DNA of 64,000 nt from Lepidodermella squamata (Eukaryota > Gastrotricha), in contig JBLDXI010000054.1 in assembly GCA_047495785.1 (NCBI GenBank), forward strand, positions 868,001 through 932,000. The letters run 5' to 3'. The notes below the pieces were generated by a model that saw nothing but the letters and a program-made list of their open reading frames with translations, searched no databases and was not told the DNA's origin. The first letter of the stretch is position 1, and the number at the start of each line of letters is the position of its first letter. This document shows, piece by piece, positions 12,578-23,837 of the stretch. The translations under genes were made by a program, and so were the position numbers.

Positions 12578-14151
12578 ATGCGACTGACTTTAAAGCGAAT
12601 GTTTTTGCTCGCCATAGCTGCTACGATCGCCATTCACGCTCTGATTTCCTACTTATCAGGCGATATTCGCTCATTTTGGCACCGTCAAATCAGCAACTAT
12701 AGAAATAGCCCGCTCAGTGATAAAATTCCGCTTTATCCAGAATACGGCAACGTTAGAACTATACTTATCTGGACGAAAAGGTATACGCCCCACACAAATT
12801 ATTAAATCTCCGAAATCAGCATTGAAATTTAGATTTGGAACCATGCCGTGGAGGCTATTGGATTTTGAGATGGACCGCGAGACTATTATCATGAATCAGA
12901 ACTCGAAACAGTCGCTTTGCCGCATTACCTTCGATAAAAACGCCATTCAAACCGCCTCAGCCTTGTTATTCCACGCCTACGATACAAACCCGATGGATAT
13001 GCCACCTCACAGAGCGCCATGGCAGCGATATATCTTTTTCACAATGGAGCCACCAGAGTGGAACCAATATTTGGATTGGTCATTCCTTTCGAGTGTACGG
13101 TTCAACTGGACGATAAGCTACTCGAGAAACGCAGATATAACTATTCCTTACTGGCGCCTGGTAAAAAACGAGCACGTTCCTCCGGATCTATCGTGGCAAT
13201 TAGACTTTTTCGTCAATGATTTCCATGCAAGAACATACGACGCTGTTTGGATAGTCAGCCATTGCGAGTTGGTCATTTTTACTTTATCATTGCGAAAATT
13301 CAAATTTAAGAGCCTGGTATGATCCAAAGGGCATCGTTCAAAAGATGTATTACGCAATTTTTTTAATTATGAAAGCTGAATGCTGAAATGTTTATTTAAT
13401 TCACTATAGGACTGATGGGAAACGGGAAGCTATTGTCAAGAGACTTATCGAACTGGGGATGAAAATCGACATTTTCGGAGTATGTGCTAATCGGAGTTTT
13501 GAGGACCTATTCGATTGGAACGGCGAGTCTTTCCTAACGAACTACCGATTCTACCTCGCTTTCGAAAACGGAGTCTGCAACGATTACTACACAGAGAAGG
13601 CTGAACGAAGTATGATCGCAAGTCAACGATACGGGACTATTCCTATTGTCTACGGTGGGGCGGATTATTCGAAAATTATGCCGCCGAACTCGTTCATAAA
13701 CATTCTAGACTTTCAATCTGTTGACGAGTTCTGGAACTACGTGAAATTCCTGAAAAATCCTAGGAACAAAATGAAGCTGCAGGAATTCTACGCATGGCAT
13801 TACAATTATGAAGTCAAAGATGAGTCCTATTTAGTCGAAGTAATGAGATCGACTTGTTCGAAATTGTGGGCGTCCGATAATGAAGAATCCAAGTCTTATT
13901 CATATTTAAGTTCTACATCTTTCAGTAACTGTACATTGCCTGATATTGCAAAGCAAATCATTGAGTCCTTCGAACTATATCCCTTTTTCACTTTTGCCAC
14001 AAATTTAGCGATCTTTCGAAACAATCATTCCACGATCTTTCTTTTTGCTTTAATACTGGTTGTTGTAGTAGGTACTAAGCTATTTTTACGACGCTTCAGA
14101 GTGTTTATCGTTCGAGATATGGATAAATCATTCTCAGGCTTCCGAAAATAA
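12578..14151 (+). CDS. Alpha-1,3-fucosyltransferase-like protein, GT10 family (copy A)
   Basis: Type II Golgi membrane enzyme expected to move fucose from GDP-fucose to N-acetylglucosamine-containing glycans. Three exons, 12578-12780, 12833-13267 and 13410-14151, give 459 residues; introns are 52 and 142 nt. A short cytoplasmic tail and a signal anchor (FLLAIAATIAIHALISYL) come first. PPHRAPWQRYIFFTMEPPE is followed by NWTISYSRNADITIPYW, and the catalytic-domain block KIDIFGVCANRS ... NYRFYLAFENGVCNDYYTEK ... GTIPIVYGGADYSKIMPPNSFI is the GT10 donor-binding signature. Unusually, a hydrophobic segment lies near the C-terminus (TIFLFALILVVVVG). AATAAA lies 20-30 nt after the stop. Tandem with copy B. 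Confidence 0.85.
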
Positions 14152-14329
14152 TATTCAATACCTTGATTTTAAGCAAATAAAATGAATTATTAACTACATG
14201 TGTTGATCTTTCCTCCCTGTTGAGTTGTCACCGATTCGATCTGGGTTTGGTTGGATTTGTTTATCTGGAAATACACATACAGTTGTGCCACGTGTCGCAT
14301 TTAATACTCGTCGAGCGCGTACCTAGCCG

Positions 14330-14459
14330 AAAAATATACCTCGCCGCACACACTGCGCATTGCAATTATCGATCGCGTGTCTTTCACAAGCACTTTCGGC
14401 TGTGAAAGACACGCGATCGATAATTGCAATGCGCAGTGTGTGCGGCGAGGTATATTTTT
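14330..14459. repeat. Perfect 59-bp inverted repeat with 12-nt loop
   Basis: Arms 14330-14388 and 14401-14459 are exact reverse complements with loop 14389-14400. The arms include GCACACACTGCGCATTGC and a run of five A/T at the base. The transcript would fold into one long unbroken hairpin on either strand. Confidence 0.9.
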
Positions 14460-14963
14460 TTTGCTGTGTGCCAACAACGTCGCACAAGCTTTTTTTAAAC
14501 ATATATGAATACGCATTCACTTTCTGGACGTGGGCAGCAATAGCAATAGCGCACATTTGCCGGCTTACCGCTTATTCTTTATAGGTATTGTGGTATATAG
14601 TGCGGCTAAAACTACGGCTCAAAATAACCATTTGAAATTTGGGCATCGGGCATGCAATTTTGTTTACCACTTGACAAAAGCTATTTTTCTATAAAAGGAG
14701 CGCCGTGAATTCAGCGACTTAGGTGAAAGTAAGTCCCGCCCTCACGTAAAAACCCATATTTCAGAGTTACTTTAATTCATAGGTACCAAATCTTACCATT
14801 GCAAAATTATTCAGAAATAATACCAATATTTTTTCATTGTTAAAATAATTTCATTGGGCATTGGGAATATAATTCACGAAATAATTTCAATTACTCGAAA
14901 TGTTAACATTTTGACATGGGATTTTAGGGTGGAGCTTCGAAGAATACCCCGGTCCTTATAAAC

Positions 14964-15431
14964 AGTAAACAGGTTTTTAATTAAAACAAGCGTAGAAAAG
15001 CGCCCCGACCCAGGCGAACCCGGAAAACCAGACAACTGAGAACCCTTGCAAAGGGCTCCCGAAGCCGGTTTCCCGGGCCGCCAGGGCCGGGGCGCGGTTT
15101 CGACGCAAGTTCCATACTACTGGAGCTGAAAAGCAGCATAACTACCAGCTGACGAAAGATGGCTATGGCATGAAAAATCATGCGACGAACTTTTTGCATA
15201 GAGTTAATTTCAGCTCGCTATCTAATTTGCATATGCACACTTTTTGAAAATTAAAAAAAGCGATGAAATAACTCATTTTTTTCTCAGTTTATCAGTTTTT
15301 CAATCAAAAAATATTCGCGCAGTTTCAGCATAGGTTTGGCACGTGCTTATAAATTGACGCGTGAAGATTTTTGAAATGCTGGCCGCGTTGTTCAGTAATC
15401 AAAGTAAAACTTGATTAAAAACCTGTTTACT
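14964..15431. mobile_element. MITE-like element with ~25-bp terminal inverted repeats
   Basis: The left end AGTAAACAGGTTTTTAAT is matched at the right end by its reverse complement (ATTAAAAACCTGTTTACT), continuing imperfectly for about 25 bp. The element is 468 bp. The interior contains a GC-rich block (15000-15110) and encodes no protein I recognise. No clear target duplication. Confidence 0.65.
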
Positions 15432-16024
15432 CGATTAAAGCACCATTTACCACTAAAACCTCCTCAATATGGTTCTCACGCATAAACTATTAACATAAAT
15501 TGTACCACAAATCTAGTAAGAGTAAAATGTACTCTATGTTGACAGTTGGTGGCGCACAAAAATATCATAAATTATAATTTTTTACTGTTTTTGCCTTTAA
15601 TTTTTATAGCCATGGCTTTTATGGCGGACGCGTCTTCTATATATTTTCTGTCCTCAAACGTTTGGTTTATAGTTAGGCGGCAGATTTGAAAAATGGTTTA
15701 TATATAGGCCATGTATTCAACTGATAACGGACCAAGCTTCTTGATACTACCTTCGCTACATTTTCATAGAAGACGATAATCACGCTTTTGTAGATAAGAT
15801 AAGACCCTGTATACAGCAATACGTTTATTTATCCGGTGTTTCAAACAAGCTTTCGTATTTCAGTACAAGGTTAATAAGCTAGATTATATAAAATCGGCCT
15901 GTTAAAAATCTATGTCACTTAGCAATTAATATTGAGCTATCAGTTATAAAAAAATCCAACTTAGTTTTGAAAAATCACCTCGTGTTTTGATTTGTTAATA
16001 GGTGCATTATTTATAGCCTGAGAT

Positions 16025-17481
16025 GTGAACCCGATGCGGTTGAAGCGCTCAACATGCTTAATATTGGTGTCGGCTAAAATCGCAATCTCTTTCCTGCTAT
16101 TCAAAGCTTTCTGGCTGAAATTATCCATATGGAGTACCATCAGCGACTATCGAAATCAAGACCTACTCCAGGCAGATTTCGATGAGGCCAAAGCTATTAA
16201 AATCGACGGTTTGATAAAGACGAAAACTATACTCACATGGACTGGAAGGTAAGCAAGGTTGATTTGTCTTTTGAAAACTTTTCATTGGAAAATCTCAGAT
16301 TTGGCGGGAAACCTTGGAACTATATGGGTGTCGAAATTAGAGACGGATATATCGTCCCCTCAAATGAAAAAGACCCTATAAACGCTAGAAGATGCATGAT
16401 CACTAGCAACCGATCTTTTCTAAATGAATCATCCGCAGTAATATTTCATGCTTTCGACATTAATCCCTACGACATGCCTCCGAAACGAGCGCCATGGCAA
16501 CGCTACGTCTTTTTCCACATGGAGCCGCCAGAAATAGCTAGAGATGAAGTTAATTGGCAATTCGTCTCTCATATCGGCTTTAATTTAACAATGAGTTACT
16601 CGAAAGCAGCTGATATCCAGGTCCAATACCTCAAAATAATTGAAGCGCATAAATATGGCGTGGATCAAAAAATCAACGGATTTGTCGATAATTTCGCAAA
16701 ACGGCCCTTCGACGCGTTTTGGATGGTCAGCCACTGCAGATCGGAGGGCTACCGAGAAGACTTAGTCGCCGAGATGATTCAGAATGGTTTGGCTGTCAAA
16801 GTTCACGGGCGATGCGCTGGCGAGCGTTTCGACGATTATTGGGATAACGGCGGCGACAAAATTCTGCCCGATCATAGATTTTATCTTTCATTGGAGAGCG
16901 GGTTCTGTGATGATTACGCCACGGAGAAGGCCGAGCATGGTATTTCTGCTAGTCTTGATTACGGCCTTATCCCTGTGGTTTACGGGAAAGCTAACTATAC
17001 CTCTCTCCTTCCGCCTGGATCTTTCATAAATGTCGCAGATTTCAAAAATATCGAAGAATTAGTCAATTACCTAAAATTCCTATCAAAACCTGAAAATCGA
17101 GAGAAATTGTTCGATTTCTTTCAGTGGCACAAGAAACACCAGGTTTTGAACAGCTTATACCATGTCGAAGGAATGAAAGCGCTTTGTAGCAAAATTTGGT
17201 CGGAAAATCTTTCTGACCCCCAAAGCTATGATTTCATCAATGAAAATACATTCAGTAACTGCACGGTGCCGGACTTAGTCAGCTCAGTTCGCGATAGAAG
17301 GTGGACTTTCTATTACCCGTTTTTCTCGCTGTGGACTAATATAAAGATTTTCGCTATGGCTCATCGAATTTTTCTTATTTGTATGCTGATCGTCTTTATG
17401 GCTGTTATCTTCGCCAAAACTGGTCTTTGTCTAAAAATTGTTGCATTCCGGGCTCGAGTAGCCGGTGTGAGATGGAGGTGA
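16025..17481 (+). CDS. Alpha-1,3-fucosyltransferase-like protein, GT10 family (copy B)
   Basis: Paralogue of copy A, lying 1.9 kb downstream on the same strand. Exons 16025-16248 and 16299-17481 (50-nt intron, GTAAGC...TCTCAG) encode 468 residues. The first intron is at the same codon as in copy A (TWTG-R|FGGKPW versus IWTK-R|FGTMPW), but copy A's second intron is absent. Signal anchor near residues 8-28, then PPKRAPWQRYVFFHMEPPE, VKVHGRCAGE, DHRFYLSLESGFCDDYATEK and GLIPVVYGKANYTSLLPPGSFI, the GT10 core. A C-terminal hydrophobic segment (IFLICMLIVFMAVIFA) is shared with copy A and is not usual for the family. AATAAA occurs just after the stop. Confidence 0.87.
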
Positions 17482-17720
17482 TTTTTCTATTCAATAAAAA
17501 TGAAATAATATATTTCAACCCATTCACGGTTAATTTTTGACGCGATCAATATAGTTTTGTTGACGAGTTAAAGTGTTAAAAAGCAGCAGTTTTAAGAGCG
17601 CGCACGGTGCATTCAGCCGACTTGAATAGCCACGTGCTCGAGTACCATCTGCTGCGTACATTTAGCATCACGTTTCATTTACAAGGAAAAAAAAACAAAC
17701 GGCTTTTTAAGGTACTTACT

Positions 17721-19661
17721 ATGCCTGCCGAGGCTGCGATATGGAGCGTTGTTGTGTCTTTCCTCTTCGGCTGTGGCCTAGCCTTTCTAGCCGGTGCTAC
17801 GGAAGTTGCGCACTCCCTCGCCATCACCCACGCTCTGCGCCTTAAAACAGCATGTGGCCTAGTTACCGTCTTCACATTCCTAGGCTCAGTCCTCGGCGGA
17901 TCAGTCATCGCTCGGTCGACAGTCAGGCAATTCACGCCGATTAGCAATATTGAAAGCGATGAGCTACGAAGCATTTCCTACATGACAGCCCTTGTTGCTA
18001 CCTGGGTGTACCCTATCATCGAAAGGATTTACAAAAAAATCGCAGCGAAGCGGGGGCGAAATGTGAAGAACGACTTTTCAGCCGCATTTCTACCCAACTC
18101 AGCCGCAACTTATTGCCTTCTTGGGTCTTTAATCGGATCAAACCTTGTCTCAGAGGTAGCTGGACTAACGAGTTCAGCCGAACACCCTGGGAGTAAAGAG
18201 AATCTCATAAGTATGGTTTTCTACCTACTTGCCTCGTTTTTCGGCGCTCCGATTATTGCAGGGCTGATTTCAGCCGGGACTTTTTACATACTTCAAAATT
18301 TCGTCCTACCAGCCTCGGCGCCTAAAGAAGGCCTTAACCACAAGCAGAGAAGAAAACGAGTTGCTTTACTCGCCTGTTTTGTCTACTTTATAATCCCGGC
18401 TTTGATTTGTTACGCAACGCTAAATGGCGGCCCATTAGGCCACGCGTTTGAGCTAACTTTCGACCCTATCACCTCCCTTCCAGACTGGGTGCTGAAAGCT
18501 CTGTTCAGCCTAGGTTTCGGCCTGTTATCTTGCGGGGCCTGTCATTTCGTGATTGCGCCTCGTTTGGAGAAACATATCGTTAACAAGTCGGTTTTCATGA
18601 TGAAAAGGGGTGAGCTGATCAAGGATGCAAAGCCTCGGAGGCCAGCCGAGATACCAATGCTGAAAATCGACTCGTCGTCCCCCTCAACTTCCCGACCCCT
18701 GAGATCTGCCTTGAAGAATCCAATTTCAAACAAGTTAAGCAGCGTGAATTCCCACTCATTATCTGCACCTACTGATGAGTCTGTAGATCCTGTATCTACC
18801 GACTATTCCTTCCACCGATCTCGAACTCCGAGTCCGTCCCTACCAGACCTACCCATCATACCCCCTTTCATCGACCATAGTATCTCAGTTATGGAGGATG
18901 AGATAAAGAACGAGAATCCTATTCATAACACTAGGGAAAAAGATAATGGGGCGAAACGATTCATATTCCTCCTAATGTCTATGACTTGTTTCAACTCATT
19001 TGCCCAGGGCACGAATATGATAGGATGCATCAGTGGTCCTATAATAGCGGCCTTCAAATTCGCCCACCTCGAAAATCTCAATACTGGCGTGCCCAAAGTC
19101 AATATCAGCTCATTTAATGAAACCTATCGCCATCACTACGACACTGAAGCGTTTCTAGCTGTTGACTACAATGAGTGGTGGATTTTGATGTTGGTTTCGG
19201 GCAGTTTGTCTATTGGCTTGTGGATTTTCGGTCGGCAGTTCATTGACCGGGAGAGGCTGGCGAGGCGGCAGAGTTTGATCCGAACCCCCGGCCAGACTTC
19301 AATGACGCGATTTTGCAGCGAGTTCGGGGCGGTTGTGACTGTTCTAGCGGCTACTCTAGCCCGAGTTCCTGTCAGCTTTCTCCACTGTAAAAGCTCATCA
19401 ACTTTCACTGCGACATATCTCTTCGCCGAGCAGAGGGTTGTTCGAGACAAAACTCGCATGGCCCCGGTTGCTGAGGTTAAGAAGCCTACATTTTGGCGGC
19501 AGATCCTCCTGAAATGCGTGTTCTTCTCGTGGCCTCTGACTGTGACTTCAAGTCTCGGCATTGGCGCGTTGTTGATGATTGTAATTGGTCGTGTTTACTT
19601 TCAACTGCTGCCTATTCTGCAAAGTCAAATCATATCCACATCAGCGAGGAATGTTCATTGA
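17721..19661 (+). CDS. Divergent PiT-family (sodium-phosphate type) transporter
   Basis: Intronless, 646 residues from the ATG at 17721 (MPAEAAIWSVV), chosen because PiT proteins start just before the first helix; the open frame extends 38 codons upstream without signal. Two halves of hydrophobic helices flank a polar cytoplasmic loop (about residues 300-410, rich in Ser/Pro), as in animal SLC20 proteins. The repeat that normally reads GANDVANAFGTSVG is here GATEVAHSLAITHA, and the second signature (GGNDVSNAIGPL type) is QGTNMIGCISGPI. The architecture is PiT, but both signatures have lost the canonical Asn-Asp pair, so phosphate transport is uncertain. A C-terminal hydrophobic segment closes the protein. 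Confidence 0.7.
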   Translation: MPAEAAIWSVVVSFLFGCGLAFLAGATEVAHSLAITHALRLKTACGLVTVFTFLGSVLGGSVIARSTVRQFTPISNIESDELRSISYMTALVATWVYPIIERIYKKIAAKRGRNVKNDFSAAFLPNSAATYCLLGSLIGSNLVSEVAGLTSSAEHPGSKENLISMVFYLLASFFGAPIIAGLISAGTFYILQNFVLPASAPKEGLNHKQRRKRVALLACFVYFIIPALICYATLNGGPLGHAFELTFDPITSLPDWVLKALFSLGFGLLSCGACHFVIAPRLEKHIVNKSVFMMKRGELIKDAKPRRPAEIPMLKIDSSSPSTSRPLRSALKNPISNKLSSVNSHSLSAPTDESVDPVSTDYSFHRSRTPSPSLPDLPIIPPFIDHSISVMEDEIKNENPIHNTREKDNGAKRFIFLLMSMTCFNSFAQGTNMIGCISGPIIAAFKFAHLENLNTGVPKVNISSFNETYRHHYDTEAFLAVDYNEWWILMLVSGSLSIGLWIFGRQFIDRERLARRQSLIRTPGQTSMTRFCSEFGAVVTVLAATLARVPVSFLHCKSSSTFTATYLFAEQRVVRDKTRMAPVAEVKKPTFWRQILLKCVFFSWPLTVTSSLGIGALLMIVIGRVYFQLLPILQSQIISTSARNVH

Positions 19662-20587
19662 TAAATTTATGTTTACGGAAATAATAAAAGGTTTCTGATT
19701 TGATCGGTATTGAGCTTTTTGAAGTTTTCTGAAGGGATATTTCATCAGAAGAACATTTTCTCTTGGAGTAAACCTATCAAACGTTGAAAGTGAAAGAAGG
19801 GTTTACCTTTCGCCAAGAATGGGCCCCAAAGCGTGCAAAAATGATCTTCAAGATGTATATTTAGGCTGATCACGTTTTAAATTATTTGAAGTCGTGAAGT
19901 CACAATGTTAGTTTGAGGATGAATCGAGACTGCTGAAAGAAAACATTCTGATGTGTTTTCCTCTGAAAAAGTATGTTGGTTAGGCAATCGAGGAGGTCAC
20001 CCCTCGCAATTTTAATGTGCTCCCGCTCAATCACTATAACAGTTTGATTAACTATCCAAATTAGATGTAACACGAAGATCAGCCAGACATGTTGGACTTT
20101 TTCCAGATAAGGAATCGTCAGGTTGTTTGCGGACGTACTCATTAAATATTATAGCGTCTGCGAATTTTCATTGCGCTGGTTATGATGACATTAGGGACGA
20201 GGTCGTTTCGAGCTCGTTATCAGAACTAATATACCTGTTTTGATTCGTGTTTTCAATTAAGCTACCCCGAAGAGTGCGCGAGCCGCAGTGGTATGTCGAG
20301 GAAGTAAGCGAAAATGCACCTATTTCGCTATCAACGCCATCCCACATTTTTCAAAGCGACGTCACTTCATTCTTTGAACTAGGTGTTTTTCTGTCTCCAT
20401 TCAGACAAAATTGTAATTTCCATCTGAGAAAAGTAGTTGATTTTCTTAATGTGTCTACAAGGACGCACGTGATCTTGCATACCTGTAGGCGGCGGATATT
20501 TCAGGATAACACCTGTTTTTTCGATTAGCTTTGATTATACAGATAACTGAATATTCCTACATACTGACAACTTCATTCAGACCGACG
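19662..20587. other. Intergenic region before the GABA-B-like receptor
   Basis: AATAA-type polyadenylation signal right after the transporter (19680-19690). TTCATTCAG at 20572-20580, just before the receptor start codon, looks like a 3' splice site, suggesting a 5' UTR intron. Nothing else supported. Confidence 0.4.
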
Positions 20588-22924
20588 ATGGCTAAGATTC
20601 TACTATTAGCTTCTTTACTGGGACTTGCTGTGAACTCAGCTACCCCGAGTAAGCCTTTAACCGTCGAAATGCTGAACCTGGCTCCTTTCGCAGTGATAGA
20701 CCCTCGTCAAGCCCAGGCTGTGATGTTAGCCTCCCAGTTGGTTGTCGATCACGTGAATGTAAGAAGCGACATTCTGCCGAATTATCAACTCCAACTTACC
20801 TTTCGAGACGAAATGCTGGGAAATGCAGCTGCTCGCCGCATTATCGACTTCCGAAGAGAAATCGACGGTAATACTAGCTTCATTCAATCACCCATAGTCG
20901 TCGGCCCTGCGATTTCAACCGGCTGTAAAGCTATTGGGCCGATTTTGGGCTACGTTAATACCGTTGCAATGTCAACGCTATGCTCAGCTCCGTTCCTCGC
21001 TGAGCACAGCCGTTATCCCAATCTTTACCTTTCCATTGCTACTGGGAAGACAACAGCTTTAGCCATTCTTCGATTTATAAGGGAGGTTGGCCGTTGGTCT
21101 AGATTCGCGATCCTTTCCACATCATCTAACGCAAACGACTACGACACAGCTTTCTTCCTGCATGACCGAGCTGTAGCTCTGGGATTCACTGTACCTTGGT
21201 TCAACATGGTCACAGACATTGATTCCGAGGCAATAACATCACTCAAGGACAGTGGGTTGAGAATTATCGTGCTCAGCACTGGGGGCTTTGCTTTGTTCAG
21301 CAAATTCATGTGTGAGGCCTTCAAAGTTGGAATGACAGGACCAAGATACGTCTTCATAGCTATGACCGCAGCTTTTTCAATGGCTCCTTCACCAGGCTGC
21401 AGCATGAACGAAATGCGCTTGCAATGGGAGCAAACGTTCTACTTCGGCTATACGTCCAAACCGGAGAATTACTCAACGGTAACTGATTTGGGGTATACAG
21501 CAGCTGATTTTGAGGCTGAACTTATGAAAAGGATGAATGTGGCCACTACTGACTTGTTTTCAATGGCGTACACAGCACATGATACGGTTTTAAAGGCTGT
21601 GATGGCACTTCACAATACTGAGCTCGAACTCAAATGGCGGTACAATTTGACCCTAAGTGATTACAAGAGCGATCCAGAAAAAATTGCTAGAATCGCGAGT
21701 GAGTCATCACTCAATTCGAAGGTTGTAGGCGTTCGGGTTGGATTGATGTCCTATGCTTCTAATGGAAATTTGCAAGGGGATATCCAAGCGATTTCGCAAT
21801 GGACGCAGTTTGACGGGATGCAAAATTATGCATTGGTTAAACAACGGTCTGACGACTTTGCCTATGAAACATTCTCGCTTCAAATCCTGAGGCCATTCAA
21901 CTGGAAATCGGGTAAACTTCCTATTGACCAACCGAGGCTAGAAGTTGAGGAAAAACGGCTTCCCAACGGAATTTTCACGGCTGCAGTGGTTTTCGGAGGA
22001 GTTTTCTCATTTTGTCAACTCGCGGGGGTGATTTGGATTGGCGTTCACTGCAAGTATAGTTCCATCTTCTTTCCTTCCACAAAGATTGTTGGGTTACTCG
22101 GCAGTTTGATCCTGAACTCATCAGCAATTCTTTTTGCTATCGATAGGGTTGTGGATAACATAATTCCCTTCATTTCATCAATTGCAACTCTCTGTATTGG
22201 CGTATCACTCATCTTCAGCGCAGTTTCAATGCGTGTTTTGGTACTTGTTCGCGTTCTACGCTCATCGAACGTTAGACGAAGCGCAAGAATGAGCATTGCC
22301 CCGACTTACATCCATTCAACAAGACCGACCCATCCTAGAGAAAGCCTGAGAAGAGAATCAGGCCTGAGAAGGGATTCAGTAATGACATTCGAATCGAGGA
22401 GATCGATCAGTATCACGCGTGAATTATGGCAGCACATGGATAAAACAGCTGCTATCTCGACCATTCCCCTGGTTCTTGCTTCAGTTTTACTAGCGACCGT
22501 TTGGTTTGCTAGCCAGGACACCAATTGTCGATCGAGCATGTTAGGAAATCGTGTTTACTCGGAAGAGCTTGATATGATTAAGGAGACTCGAGTCGTTATA
22601 TGCTTCACCCCTAACATGACTGCATTCATGCTGGCAATAGGTTGCCTTCAACTGACAGTACTTGCAATAGGGGCTATCTCCGCTTACCAGATGAACCAGG
22701 TCAAAAAATTATGGAAAAATGTACCTGAATTCGCGATGACTTGTTTGGGGGTTGTAAATTCGTCGACGCTGTACGCGGCCGCTGTTCTTATCACTCTGGT
22801 TCTATCAAACAGTTTGATTGAACAACAGATGGCGATTCTTTTTTCGATATTAGTACTTTCGATTTCATCCTCCTTAACTTGGATTTCACCGGCGCTGCGG
22901 AAGTTCAACATTACTGAACCCTAA
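20588..22924 (+). CDS. GABA-B-like class C GPCR
   Basis: Intronless coding region, 778 residues from the ATG at 20588, which gives a typical signal peptide (MAKILLLASLLGLAVNS); the open frame starts 19 codons earlier. The Venus-flytrap-type ligand domain spans about residues 25-450 (ILPNYQLQLTFRDEM, STGCKAIGPILG, STLCSAPFLA, GRWSRFAILS, GPRYVFIAM). It passes directly into seven helices from about residue 465 without a cysteine-rich domain, the GABA-B arrangement. A long basic intracellular loop (SSNVRRSARMS ... RRSISITREL) lies between helices 3 and 4. Closest relative in the window is the receptor at 60925. Ligand and coupling unknown. Confidence 0.82.
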   Translation: MAKILLLASLLGLAVNSATPSKPLTVEMLNLAPFAVIDPRQAQAVMLASQLVVDHVNVRSDILPNYQLQLTFRDEMLGNAAARRIIDFRREIDGNTSFIQSPIVVGPAISTGCKAIGPILGYVNTVAMSTLCSAPFLAEHSRYPNLYLSIATGKTTALAILRFIREVGRWSRFAILSTSSNANDYDTAFFLHDRAVALGFTVPWFNMVTDIDSEAITSLKDSGLRIIVLSTGGFALFSKFMCEAFKVGMTGPRYVFIAMTAAFSMAPSPGCSMNEMRLQWEQTFYFGYTSKPENYSTVTDLGYTAADFEAELMKRMNVATTDLFSMAYTAHDTVLKAVMALHNTELELKWRYNLTLSDYKSDPEKIARIASESSLNSKVVGVRVGLMSYASNGNLQGDIQAISQWTQFDGMQNYALVKQRSDDFAYETFSLQILRPFNWKSGKLPIDQPRLEVEEKRLPNGIFTAAVVFGGVFSFCQLAGVIWIGVHCKYSSIFFPSTKIVGLLGSLILNSSAILFAIDRVVDNIIPFISSIATLCIGVSLIFSAVSMRVLVLVRVLRSSNVRRSARMSIAPTYIHSTRPTHPRESLRRESGLRRDSVMTFESRRSISITRELWQHMDKTAAISTIPLVLASVLLATVWFASQDTNCRSSMLGNRVYSEELDMIKETRVVICFTPNMTAFMLAIGCLQLTVLAIGAISAYQMNQVKKLWKNVPEFAMTCLGVVNSSTLYAAAVLITLVLSNSLIEQQMAILFSILVLSISSSLTWISPALRKFNITEP

Positions 22925-23475
22925 AGTACGGGTGAACCGCTGAATGTAAGATATTATCACATTCCATGTAATATTTTTTGAAATTTGACGTTGTACAGAG
23001 GTCATGTTCGTCCGTTTTATCGCCGGAAAAGCATTCCGGTGCATTTGTCCAAAAATAAACAAAAACTGTCCTTTCGGTTAGATAGGAAAAGCTTCCCGAA
23101 GATTCGAGATTTTTCGGGATTTACTATTTTCAAGACTATACAGTTAAATACTAGGGTGCTAATCGATTTCATTAACGTGCTTAAAAGGTTCCTGGATTCA
23201 GGACAGATCTTTTCCTCTCTCGAAACTCGAGCTATCGAGCAAAATCTGAATTATTTGCGGGCTGTGTCTCGTGTCTTGCAAGTTCGAAATTTCGGAGCAG
23301 TACGAAAAGCTTATCGAAAAAAGGTTGAATCAACAATTTTTATTCTCGAAATCACGGGTATACTTAGAGACGAAGGCTATGGCGCGCTTCCGATTTCCGT
23401 TTTCCCCTGTTCGAAACGTGCTTCTATATTCATTAGGTACAGAGAACAGACACGAATCTCGACTCTGTGAGATGT
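22925..23475. other. Intergenic region, one unsupported 161-codon frame
   Basis: A plus-strand frame (22985-23470) is open but basic, without domain, signal or splice context, and of a length expected by chance in this much sequence. No feature called. Confidence 0.4.
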
Positions 23476-23837
23476 TCAAGCTGTCGCTGCTACTCTTACA
23501 AGAAGTTTTTTGTGAAACAGAATGGCTGAAATCCTACTTCGTGCATTGTTGAGTCTATCGAAAAACGATTCGATGAGAGTTGGCGTGATACACTGAAGAA
23601 CAGCGCTCATCAGCGCGCCGTTTATAATGCAGAGAACGGTCAACTTCCTAACCCAGGGTAACTCAACAGTCCACGAGCCGAGTGACCACATGGTTACTGA
23701 TAAGCATGAACAGAACCCTGGAATGTAGCTGATGACAAACATTATGAACAACGACAACGAAATTTTGACTAGATAAATCTCTTTACGCTGCCATTCTGCT
23801 AAGCCAGCTGCTGATCTTGCAGTGGAGTACAGGGATG

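Larger units (their letters stand above)
14152..16024. other. Intergenic region with a perfect hairpin and a MITE-like element
   Basis: No gene supported. Contains the 59-bp perfect inverted repeat at 14330-14459 and the inverted-repeat element at 14964-15431, both listed separately. The rest is AT-rich. Confidence 0.5.

Noticed and set aside
22985-23470. Plus-strand open frame of 161 codons
   Set aside because: No domain, signal or splice context; an open stretch of this length is expected about once by chance in a 64-kb window at this base composition.
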